NCBI RefSeq assembly: GCF_051106095.1
Contig: NC_135791.1
Span: forward strand, 5,280,501-5,344,500
Origin: Pogona vitticeps
Taxonomy: Eukaryota > Chordata > Lepidosauria > Squamata > Agamidae
Direction: 5' to 3'
Length of the DNA: 64,000 nt
Positions 1-12,200 of the stretch are shown here, piece by piece. The notes beneath the pieces were generated by a model that made no database searches, was not told where the DNA came from, and was given only the letters and a program-made list of their open reading frames with translations. How positions within the stretch are numbered: the first letter of the stretch is position 1; every line of letters begins with the position of its first letter. A program made the position numbers and the translations under genes.

Positions 1-660
1 CCAATGGCTAACCTAGGTTTGCTGCTGCATAATAGCAGAAAAGGGGAAGATATGGAGGTAGTGACAGGTTTTACTTTCATGGACTCCATGATCACTACAG
101 ATGGTGACAGCAGCCATGAAATTAAAAGACTCCTGCTTCTTCGAAGGAAGGCGATGACAAACCTAGACAGCATCTTTAAAAAGCAGAAACTATGCGGACG
201 TTTGCTGACAAAGGTCTACATAGCCAAAGCTATGGTTTTTCCAGTAGCGATGTATGGAAGTGAGAGCTGGACCATAAAGAAGGCTGACCGCCGAAGAATT
301 GATGCTTTTGAATTGTGGTGCTAGAGAAGACTCTTGAGAGTCCCCTGGACTCCAAAGAGAACAAACCTATCCGTTCTGAAGGAAATCAACCCTGAGTGCT
401 CACTGGAAGGACAGATCCTGAAGCTGAGTCTCCAATAATTTGGCCATCTCATGAGAAGAGAAGACTCCCTGGAAAAGACCCTGATGTTGGGAAAGAGTGA
501 AGGCAAGAGGAGAAGGGGACGACAGAGAATGAGATGGTTGGACAGTGTCATCGAAGCGACCAACACGACTTTGACCAAATTCCGGAAGACAGGAGGGCCT
601 GGCATGCTCTGGTCCATGGGGTCACGAAGAGTCAGACATGACTAAACGACTAAACAACAA
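1..660 (+). mobile_element. BovB (RTE clade) LINE, 3' fragment
   Basis: The translated blocks are SHEIKR, YGSESWTIKKADRR, IDAFELWC, SVLKEINPEC and FGHLMRREDSLEKTLMLGK, the C-terminus of the BovB ORF. They end in the usual TGACTAAACGACTAAACAAC tail and a short A-rich end. The ORF is interrupted by several stops, so the copy is dead. The left edge is cut by the window. It lies in COL9A2 intron 12. Confidence 0.93.
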
Positions 661-778
661 CAAAAATAGCAAAAAAGCCCCATGCTTTACCCAGGCTATG
701 TTCCCCCACTCCTTAGAAACCTGTCACAAATACAGTGAAAAAGAGTAAAATGGCAGAACACCGTTGGTATCAACTCAC

Positions 779-832
779 CGGCCTCCCTTGTCTTCCAGAT
801 TCTCCCAGGGCTCCTGGCCGGCCTCTGTGTCC
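779..832 (-). CDS. COL9A2: COL9A2 exon 12 (54 nt), COL2 helix
   Basis: It encodes GHRGRPGALGESGRQGRP, against human GHAGKRGILGDPGHQGKP. The acceptor is CTATTTAG and the donor GTGAGT. This is the last COL9A2 exon in the window; a BovB fragment fills the intron to the left. Confidence 0.92.
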
Positions 833-3800
833 CTAAATAGGGGGAAAGCCAATGTTTCCAAGTTGATCTGAGGCTCACATTCCATCAAACAAAATTACAT
901 CTCTCCATCCAGCTCAGATGGGATTCGTTTTTGACTGCATGGAATCTAAACAAACACATGCATAGAGACACCATACAGGTGGAAAGAGATTGAAATCCAA
1001 GTAAAACTGAACACTGTCATGTTCCGGGACAGAAGACAGAAGTTTTTTTGGGGAAAAAATTCTTATGTATCCCTCCCGGAATTCCCAGTTAGCAAGACCA
1101 TCGGCTGAGGGATTCTGACAGTTTTAATCCAAAAACGTACTCTTTTTTTCCCTCTTGGAATGGACTTGCTGCATCTATCAAGCTATATATAGATACATTC
1201 AAGTGCTTAAAAGTTGTTTATACACATTTTTTTCAGGTTTTGTGTGTATTTTTCCTATTGACCAAAGCATGTTATGGCATACTTTTCAGTTACATGCAAT
1301 TTTTTACCATTTACCTTTTTTTATAGTACCGTTGTACTTTGCGCCTGGCAAACCCCTCTCAAACTGAGACAAAGCAACCTATCTTCCACAAAAATTCGTG
1401 ATAGGATGGAGAGCGCTTTCCTTTGAGTTGCTCAGCGCCTCCCATAGAGGGAGTGCCATCAGTTGAATTGCCTAGCAACCATCTCAGAGGGGGGAAGGAT
1501 GCCACAGTTTCTGTGTAGGCCCAACTCATAATTTAAGACAGACACATGACAACATCTGCCTTATCAATTGTTTAATAAGGTCTACATCAAAGTTGTCAGG
1601 AGTGTAGCGGGCCTAGCCATCTTTCCCTTGAAGCTGTTTATCCTTGCTAATTTAATTCCTCTTTAAGTTATCTAACTATCCCAGATCTTCCCACATCCAA
1701 TCCCTAGTAAAACATGTTAGCTGGAGGAGATGTTAAGACAAGCAGAAAGCAGGCTGAGAAAAGCAATCCAAGGATCTTAACAATCCTGGTCAGCTCTGCC
1801 TACCTCAGGGGATCCGGGAAACCTTCTGAATTTTCATAAGACCATGTCCTCTTTTTTCCAGAGCCTGGGAATGGTCCTTTGTGGACTACATATCCTATCA
1901 TACCCCAGCCAGCATGGTCAGTCACCATGGCTGGCAGATTCTGGGAAGTCAGTTGTCCCAAATAAGTTAGCCTTTCAGTCTCTGAATAGGAAAAGAGTAC
2001 CATGTCGGGACAATCTTAAGGCTTTTCTGTCCATGCTTCAGTCTATATTAAGAACCCTGAGGGCCAAAGCTGATGATCCGGGTGATAACCAGATCAGATT
2101 AGGGTAAACTCAAGGAATGAGGGTCTGTGGGTGGATGGTCTCTCCTGGAAATGCTAGGATTTGATCTGAGCACCTTGCACGGATCTCCAACCACTCTCCG
2201 CTCTCCAAACCCAACAAAAGGGAAACCAGGCTGAACTTTACCTTGAGCCCTAGCAGTCCTTGAGGTCCTTTTGGTCCAGGTGGGCAGTTGGTTGGACACT
2301 GTATCGATAGACCAGGGAAGAGAAGGAAAAGAAATTAGAGAGCTCTTTTTCAACAGGAAGATATTCAGTGGCTGGAGGTAAACAATCAACAGGGAAACGG
2401 GGATGAGCACCCTAGAGTCGGACATGACTGGACTAAATGTCAAGGGGAACCTTTAGCTATTTGAGTGCTCATGTTCTCCAGCAAATATTATTGGTTACCC
2501 CACCACCTCTGATCCGGCATGTGTACTAGTAGACCGCTAGAGTGATTGTCCTATATTTAAAGAAGGCTGACAGATCTCTCAGGCCCCGGATGCCTGGGCG
2601 ATCTGTACACAGAAAAGGAAGGAGATGATGCGGATGGAAAGAAACCCCCTTTCCTTGTTCTCTGAATATCTGCAGGTAGCAAGGATGGCAAGAGACTGGG
2701 GGAGTCCTTCGCTGGCTACTTGTCCCCTTGTTAGGTGCTTTTTAGAACAAAAATCTATTTCAGAAAATGAGAAAGTGGGCTAAAAAAATTGAAGATTCCC
2801 CTCAAAACACTCAAACAAAGAATTCTGAAGCCCAGAAAAATAATTGGGGGGGGGGGACAGGAATGGGCAGCTCACGGGCCAGGTCAGGGGGGCACATCAC
2901 TCCAAAATGTAGAGCTCCCCCATGGTCACGAAAGAACGGCTACACAAAGCACGCAGTCCAAAAATGATGACCCAATGAATCGTTGTAACTTTTTTTTTTT
3001 TACAAAAGGAATTGAATGATGCATCCTTTGGCCCACAAAAAGAACACCTGATAGGTAACGTCATTCCTTGGAAGGTCTTATCTCCTGATTTGCAGCCGGG
3101 AAAGCGGTCTCCTCTCCTCCGCGCTGGCAATCATGGCCAGCTGGAATTTTGCAACCCCAGCAAGAAGACAAAAAATCTGCCCCTCTTGATGGAGTCCTTT
3201 TTCATCCAGAGATCCTGGTGATTAAACTCAAGCCTTCCTGCATACAAAGCGTGCATCGCGGAGCCCTTGAGCCGCAGACCTGCCGTTTCCTCACACTGTT
3301 ATATTTTTACGGCTGCTGTTTTAATATTCTCCTCCTAAAGCCGGTTTTATTGAGTCAGGCTGCGGTCCATTTTTAATGTTCTATCTTGAAGAGCTTGTAT
3401 AGCTTTTCTTATTTTTAAAAGGGAGTTTGGGGATCATTTTATAGTATATTTCTGCAGTTGTATTTTTTTACTAGCTACCTCATTAGTGGGCTTTCTTTAT
3501 GGGTTTTCAATTAAAAGGAATCTTTGTTTGGCTTTACTGTTCTTTCCCATTGCCTCGTGGATCCAGGGGGCAGGTTGTTGGCTTGCAAATATAAGGCATG
3601 CATCCACTCTTGAGCTACAGAGACTTCCAGAAAAAAAAATATATTTGGAAAAGACCAAACCTGCCTCTTCGTCTCATGGAGCTAGAATTTAAGATCATAC
3701 AATGGAATTGAGGGGCAATTGTTTCAGAATTGACAAAAAGCCTATGTTAGGCAGACTCCTATATACTTGCATAAGGAAAATCATGAAAACGTAGCAGCAA

Positions 3801-6800
3801 ATTGCCAAGTGTTGATTGTATTCCTGGGTGTGCAGTGATGTGTCAGTGGATCTAACTTCCCCAGGCTCTGCATGAGAGCGATTCGACAGAGCTCTCCTTA
3901 AAATGCCTCTCTGTTCAGTTTGTATGCCCGTGACTACCGTTGTGTTAGGTATGTGTGTGGGTAGCACATCACGAACTGTTAGAACAGAAGACATAAATCC
4001 TCCACCGTACCAGAAAATCAGCACTGCCTTCAACGCCTTCGATGCGGCCAACGGGGCCCTTGAGGAAGAATAACAAACAATTAAGTATCAGAAAAGGCAG
4101 GGCTTTTCTCCAATTTCAGAACTAGAAGGTAAACATTAGCTCTGGATTTCAATGGGCAGAAAGGAACTGAGGCTCACAGACATGTCACAAATACATTTCA
4201 CGGCTTGAAATGGGAGAGAGAATTGGTGTAGTCAGTCTGCAGAAGAAAAGATCATCATAGGACAAGCAATAGCCCCATGGCTAGAGTTTCTTTTACAATA
4301 TAGTAGATGCTCCCTACTTTATGACCTATTGGTTCCTCGCCAACGGTCATAAAGCAAACCCTGGTAAATTGAGCCCTGTTTTACCACTGAGGCTAGTATC
4401 AAAATGGTTGTCTGGTTGCAATCAAGTTCTTAAGCTTCAGATCAACCCTGCTTTTGACCCTCTTGGCCATTTTCCCACACATCTTCCAGTCGTGGCTATG
4501 AAATATTGGTTGAGTCCAAAGGGGTGGGACTAAGAAAGAGTGGGGCCATGAATAAGAAATTTGGATCAGAAAGAGCAGGAGAGGTGGAGCTTCTGAAGCC
4601 ACTTAAAATGCTAATTGAACCGATATTTTATTTTAAGGTCTTGAAGACTCTGCATGTGGAGCTGATCCTTCTAGGTTCTGGATACCAAACCCAGCCGAGG
4701 AAGATATCTCGGAACTTTTTTGTTCTAAATTTGAATTCAAAAAGGACCCTCGAACTTTGCAATTCTATCATCAACTTTTGTATTGATGCTGTTGCTGAGA
4801 ACTTGGGTGCAGAAAGCGCAGCATCATGTTGTCTGTTCTATTACTGTGAATTAAGAAGAGACTCATTTTGTGAAATGGTGTTCGCAAGGTTCATGAACAG
4901 GTATTTAAGTAAACAAATAGCCCCACAGAACTTAAAGTATGACAAGCACAGTTCATGACAGGTGGCTGCGCTTGCTACAGAAGTTTTACGGTGCCTCCCC
5001 GGGGGCCACCACTTTTAGTACAGAGTACACTCAGCACTGTCTTGTCTGTTCCAACACAATATACGACACGAACATTTTAGAGATCATAAAAGTGAGTTTG
5101 GGATGCTCATTAAGAGCATTGGGTAACACCCAAGTGTTCATAAAAATGGTATAAATCAGGGGTCTCCTGTATTGCAGTCTCACTTCTTCCTGAACTAGAC
5201 TTGTGGGCCCGTTGGTTGACTGCCAATTCCATCGGCAGTTTCAACAGCTGGGCAAAGTACCCTCAACAAAAGTAGTAACAAAGCTTACCGGCTTGCCCGG
5301 AGGTCCGGGGGGGCCTTGGGGGCCATCGGGTCCACGCACGCCCTGGAAAAAAAAAGAGAAACCACCAGTAGATACAGAAGTGTTTTCACGGCTAACAACA
5401 AATTCCAAAAGACAACCCCCATCTACCATTTCTGCATCAAGACTGCCCAAGCCAACATCCATAAGCTCTAGTAATGGAAAGGCACTCCATAGAGATTTTT
5501 TTTAACCCCAAATATGAGCTACTGACAGTAAGGGCTGGGAAACATGAAGAGCCAGACATTTAAAGGTTCTACTGAACTAGAAGGAGAGAAGGGATGGATG
5601 GTAGTGTAGACTTAACATAAGGATGCAATAAGAACTGATAAAAATATATCTGTGAGCAGAGTTGATAACAGACAATGAAAAAAAATGAAAGACTATACAT
5701 TCTATCTCTTTTAGGGTCAAAATAGATTTTAGGGATGGCGCATAATAAGCCAATTTTGCTTCCTAAAATAAGATTTCTTCAGCAACCTGCAAATGAAGCT
5801 TATGTTTCCTTTTTGAGGACCAACCACAAAACAAATCACACTAAATGCAAAATACAGAGGTGAGGAAAAGCATGGGCAACTACCATCATTTGTGTTATGT
5901 AGTTTTTAATTGCACTTTTTAAAAAATTTTAATGCCCTTCTTAATGCATTTAGCTGATTTTAACCGTTTCTCCAGCAGGGTTCATTTTACTTGATTTCTT
6001 GATTTTTCTAGTTAAACTTGGCTTTATTAAATTCTTTTACATTCTTTTATGAAATTTGTAAGCCACCTTGAGCACTACTTTTTATTAGAAAGTCAGGGCA
6101 TAAATGTATGGAATGAACGAATGGACGAACAAACAAACAAAATTTGCCACCATCGTCAAGTATTCTATTTTGGTTAATAACAGGGCCGGCCCATATGGAT
6201 CACTTACCTTGGGACCCAGAGCTCCGATTTCTCCTGGCAGTCCAACCTGGCCGGGAGGACCCTTGGGGAAAGAAAAAGAGAGAGAGAGAAACAGATTTCT
6301 CACCACACCCTACCCGAGTCATACAGATCCCATTCAATAAAAGGGAAATGTGCTGGGAGAGACTTTAAATTCATCAAAGGATTTCTACCAGGGAGGAAAA
6401 AGAGATGACAGACCTTCTCCCATGAACACTAAACTACTCCATTCACTCTTGCAAAAACATAGTACCTCTCTCTCCCATCTGTATGGACTTTAGTGAACAT
6501 CCTTGCACTGTGACTGTAGCACAGAGAATGGGCAGAGGCAGAGAGCCTATCCAGGCTTGCATTTTAAAACTCTGGGCACCAGCCCGGGGGGGGGGGATTC
6601 TCCTTGGGTCAACAAAATGCTAAGTGCTTTGCAACACATGGAGTTGCTTACTCCAGTCATGTCGCCGACTTATCTAACATAGTCACACAGTGACTTTCCA
6701 AAATCTCCAGCAGAGAGGCGCCAGCCTTCCATCGCCTGCTACCTGATCCTTTCTAGCACACAGTGACACAGGTTGAAACACAAACCAGATCTGTAAAAAT

Positions 6801-9184
6801 CTTCTTGAGCAGCCTTTGGGCTCCCTCCATTTCTTCCCTCAGCTCCAGTGTAGTGTTGGTTGAGGGCCACGTTCCCACAGTAGTGGGGTGTGTGTGTGTC
6901 AGGAAATCACTTGGGGTCTGTATTTCAGTGGTACCAGTAGCCAGGCCAGAATCATAAGTGGATGGGACCAACTCTCCCTCCCTCTTTCCCTATCTCTCTC
7001 TCTCTCTCTGCCTTGCAGCTTTGTAGAGCAAGTCATAAAATAAAAGCCATGCACAGAAAGACAGACATATATGCCACACGTCAAGCATGTTGCCTCCCAG
7101 CCCCATAACCCAACCTCGTGTGAACACAACTTACAGGAGGTCCGGACAACGAGGGCCCCTGCAACGAGAAGACAGCTTCAGTGGATAATGCATTTTTTAT
7201 GAAAAATCAAGCACCAAAAACATCAAGGCCGTAGCAGAGGCAAACATCTCAGAGAAGCAGAGAAAGACCCCTGTTTTCCCAATCTAGATGTAATGGGCAT
7301 AGTCTTCCTTTCCATCTTCTGATCCTGGGAAGTTACTTGGCCCCAAATGACATTCTGGTTTGTTTTTAAATTGTTTCTATCAGCTGTTTTTAAATACTGT
7401 TGTCTGCTTAGCAGTGTTTTTAATACTATAGCTTATTTCTAACTGTATTTGTTTCCAACTATGCGTGAGCTGCCACATACAGGGAGAAAGACAGCACAGA
7501 AATAAAAGGAATCGTAATAAATAAATACTCAAGAATCAGAGTCTCCAGTTTGCTCTTGTCTTGTTTTAACAAGCTGTACAGCTCCCCAAGTTCATACATA
7601 ACAAAAAAAAAACCCTGGTTAGTATAAAAGGAAGCACATCAGATGCTGAAGGCAGCATCTCAGGAAGAAAGGCGAACCGATTGACTGCAAGCACAAGATT
7701 CATGCCAGTTCCACCAAATTGGTTTCGAATGATACGTGAAACAGGCCATTGAACACAACTAGATGGGTTGTGTTTTATTTTTTTGGTCTTGTACATCCTT
7801 ATCTGCCATCCAGGTGAAAATGGTGGTGTAAAAAGTACTTACAGGGAGGCCCGGAGGTCCGAGAAGTCCAGGGAGGCCCTGTGGTATTGGGACAAAGAAA
7901 AGAACATTATTTAAAGCAGGGGGAGCACAACTGAACACCGGCCTTATTTTATGGGCAGGGCCTAATCGAAGGTCTGAGGACCTTCGATCCAGTTTGTCAC
8001 CAGTTGCCAGCCACAATGAACCTACATCTTGTGTTGAGAAACACAGTTCTGCTGTTGTCAGGATCTTGCAAAGGCTTCCAGAGCAGAAGATATAGAGAAT
8101 GTGGTACTATCCTACACAAGGGTGAAACTGGGGGGCCACCCAAGTCCTTTTGCTGCCCAAGGCAAGCAAGGGTTGTTGGCGATGCTATTCTTGTTTGACT
8201 TGTACACCGCCTCGTGGTGTTAGAGCACTCTCTGGGGTTTTACACTTTGCCTCACCCTCCAGTGATCTGGGTCGTCATTGTACCAACTTCAAAAGGATGG
8301 AAGGCTGAGTCAACCTCGTGTTGGCTTCCTGAATCCATTAGAATCAAACTCAGGTCGTGAGTAGAGGCTTGACTGCAACACTGCAGTTTAACCACTGTGC
8401 TAAAATCAGAAGTCTCAACTAGAACTTATAGAGGAGTCAATCACCAACCCCTATGATTCAAGCTGTGACTTACTAGTGGATTTCAGTAAATAAGTTGTAA
8501 CCTTCTCTCTGTTCCACATACAGAAGTTGGAATGGACTGTCAATTGCATATCCACCCTCTCTTTTATCCTGACCTATCTCACAACCTGAAAATTCAAGTG
8601 AAGAAGGGGAAATCCAGGCCATATTCTCACTAAGCAAGAATAAAAAAGGGAGGATTTAAAAAAACAGAAAGGTTTGGGACCTGGGTACTTGTCAGAGCAT
8701 CTTTCCCTAAAAATGTCGACCAGAGTCGCTCATTCTTCACAGGTGATGCTCCTCCGGGTCAGTCTGTGAGTTCACACCAGCTGTGTTCCTGGGGACAGGT
8801 GAGTCCTCGATGCCAAAAAGGAGACCCACATCAAACAAACACAGGGGTACAAAACAAGCTCAGAGAGAACCGAGAAGCCGTTCAGTGTTGGAAGGTTCTT
8901 CTCAAGGCTCAGCCGTGCTTCAAAACCTTCTGTGTTGGCACGGCAGTTACAGAATGCCCTCAGACCAATCCTAAACTCGGTCAGCCAAGAAGATAAGGCA
9001 GGAAAAAGATGAGGATGCTCACTTTAAGGCCAGGCCTTCCAATGGCACCGGGTTCTCCTTTCGCTCCCGTTAAACCCTGTAAAAGAAAGGAGATTGCTGG
9101 AGCATCATGAAAGCCCAAACAGTAGATGCCGCCATGGGTCAGAGGGTCAACTGAGGTAGCAAAGCCATGAGGAATCACAGAGGG

Positions 9185-9221
<37 letters not shown>

Positions 9222-12200
9222 CGTGCACGCGTACGCGCAAAAATTAGGATCAGAGAGAAAGGCAACCCAACACACTCAATTATAGAGACCAGAAAATATT
9301 GTTTCCGCATTAAAATTCCAGGAGCCCCTCAGCCAACCTAGCCACGGAGGGAATCTGGGAGTTGAATTCCACTGACTGTGGGGTGAAAGTAAAGGAGAGA
9401 TGGGTGGGTCTGTTTTTTAAAGAGTGTTACTTTTATAAACACAAACACCATGTGCGGGGGGGAATGCAAGCCGAGCAGCGCAGCACACTCCCAACGGCTC
9501 ATAACCTAGTAAAGCAAAAGCAATAGTAAATATCAGCCTCTACAAATAGGAAAGTTCTTTCTTTCAGAACTTGGAAAAAAGTTAATTTTTGGCCCACATC
9601 TCCCACAGGGCCAATGGATCGTGGGAGTTGCATTCCCTAAAAGTAGCTTTTCACTTGATATTATTTTTAACGCCCTCCCCATGTAGCTCGCTAACCCCAT
9701 CTTCTGCTGAGCCCACCTCTGCGACTGAGAAATCCATACAGCTTCATCCCTTTTCTATTCATTTTATTTCTATTGAAGCTGTGGAAGCTTTTGAGACAGG
9801 TGCAGGACCCCTCAGATGAACCAATCCTGTAACCTGTGCACGAGCGTTTCCATTTCTCATTATGCTTTACAAATGTCCATTTAGTTTGATCTGGGATGTG
9901 TCCCATAAGCGCCATAGTTCTAAAGTTACTCTCAAAGCTGTCCTGACACTTAGAACAGTCTTGATGGAACATGTCTCCTTACAACAGTGGTTCCCAACCT
10001 TGCGTAACCTTGGACTACAATTCCCAGGAGCCTTCACCACCAGCCGGGGTGTCTGGGAATTGCAGTTGAAAATAGTAAGGAAAGGGACTAGGGAGAAAGT
10101 CAACGGGTGTGTGCAATTGAGTCCCTCAAGCCATTCGGACCAAGGTACAGACTGGAGTATTGTAGATGATAACAATAATAATAATCTTGGAACTGCAGAG
10201 CCGGAATGGACCCCCAAGGATCATCTAGTCCAGCCCCTGTCAAGGAGGCCCAATGGGGGACTCAAACTCCCAACCTCTGGCTCCCCAGCCAGAGACCTAA
10301 ACCACGGAGCTGTCCAGCAGCGGATGTTACTGATGAGCTGATATTAGCTGGCTCACTTTTCCAGATTTCCCACTGCCATCTTGGCGGTTCCCCCTTTCTT
10401 CTCAACATCAACGTGTTTGTCAGTGGTAGAAAAAGAACCTCCATGGATTCCTTTAGAACAAAGCTCGTTGCTTGCATTATTTACAAGCGTCCAGGTATCA
10501 ACGGGGCCAATGGATCCACGGAGGCTGCCGCGCTCCCGAGCCATGCCTCCGTCCCACACACCAGCCACCCCGAGGCTGAAGGGTGGGGAGTCTGAAACCT
10601 TCAACAGGACAAGAGGAGTGACCCTCAACAAGAGGAGTCAACTTGATTTCTACTCACATCAATCCCAGGTTTACCCGGCGGGCCATCTGGGCCAGGAGGT
10701 CCTGGTTCTCCCTTTGTCCCCTGTTAAAAAAGAAACATTTAATGGGAGAAAAATTAAACATGTTCCTAGAAAACGGTATGGGAAATGTAATAATTGTAGC
10801 ATGAAATAGCAGTGGGAGATGCCTCTGCTTTCAGATTGAGGTGGAAGTATCTTTTTTCCCCCCAGTTCTGCTGTTTTTCTGCAAATTCTACGCACATTTT
10901 CTTCCTGTCCTTGTTTCATGCCAAGTTGCAACATGCTGGGGAGTGGGAAATGTTTAGCATAGATATACTTATTAACCCCCCTTTTCCCCCTTAGAAGCCC
11001 ATTTATTTACACATTTTACCTCACGTGCACCTTTTTCTCCACCAGCTAGAGTGTCTTTGAACCTTTTTTTTTTCTCTCCTGGTGATCTGCACTTTGAGCT
11101 GATCACTTTTTACAAAGCACTACACCATTTCCTGTCCTTTTTACTTCCCTAAAAGACCCACAAGTCTCACAAATGTGTACAACCTCAAAAGGAAGAGAGT
11201 TTTTTTTCTCACACACAGCAAGTCTTAAGAGGTCCAAAATGGCTGCTTCAATCCCTTCATGTTCTTTCCCGCCCTGACCCATGGCTCCATGGCAGAAGGC
11301 AAGATTTAGGCTCAGTCTAACACCCTGCCATCTCCCCTCCCCCCAAAATCACCCCAAAATAAGAAATAAGCATGATTCACCCATCCAAAATGTACATCTA
11401 AAACGCCCTCAAGAAGATCCTGAGAGTAGCCAGAATCTCCACCCCACCACGCATGAGACCTAGGACTCTTCCTCATTATTAATAATTATGTGCCACAGAG
11501 CCAATTCCTCCCATTTTTTTTCTATTTGGAAAAGTCGCCCGCTGCTCCCTCTTCCTGGTACTGCTCTGGGACCAATGCAGCCTGCTTGAGGTTCTGAGAA
11601 ATCTCAGTTGGCCCCTCTCCCAGGAGGCATTGAGGGGATTCGAACCCTCAGCCCCTGACGCTCCAACCCACTGCAGTCTACCAGCTCCTAAACCCCCAAA
11701 TGGTGTCCCATTGCTGGTTGAGATACTTACAGGACTTCCTGCTGCACCGGGTGGGCCTTTATCACCCTATAGTGGAAAGGAGAGAAAAGTGGTTGTCAGT
11801 GGTCACAATAACAACATTTATTGACTGACCCACTTATTTAAATAGTTTTTTATCCCGAAGTTTAAGTTTTTCATCCTCCCACATATAGTCTTCTCCACTA
11901 TAGCTTTAAAAAAACAACAACCTCAATACAAAAGAAAACGCAGATCCGAATCTCTGCGCCCGGTCCCTTCAGATTAAGGATGGAGCATCTATGGCCCTTG
12001 GGCCAGATACATGGGAGGTCTTCATTTAACCCATGGGCTTTCCTGCTGAAAAGGAAACTCAACTCTTATCTCCAATCACTGATCAGAGATAAGAGATTTT
12101 CGCCCTCTTCTTCCCCTACTGCACTGGAGCTTGAAATTGGATGCCAATGTAGGTTCTTTCAAGCTAATTGTGGTGGAGGGGAACTTTTATGGGGATGGTT

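Larger units (their letters stand above)
6262..9022 (-). other. COL9A2: COL9A2 introns 5-7 (around exons 6 and 7)
   Basis: Between exons this contains short TG (about 6889-6899) and TC (about 6991-7009) runs and the interspersed repeat at 8200-8405. The rest is unassigned. Confidence 0.6.

Noticed and set aside
3012-3376. Overlapping open frames in COL9A2 intron 10 as extra exons
   Set aside because: No Gly-X-Y pattern, and the flanking exons 10 and 11 join in frame against human with nothing missing.
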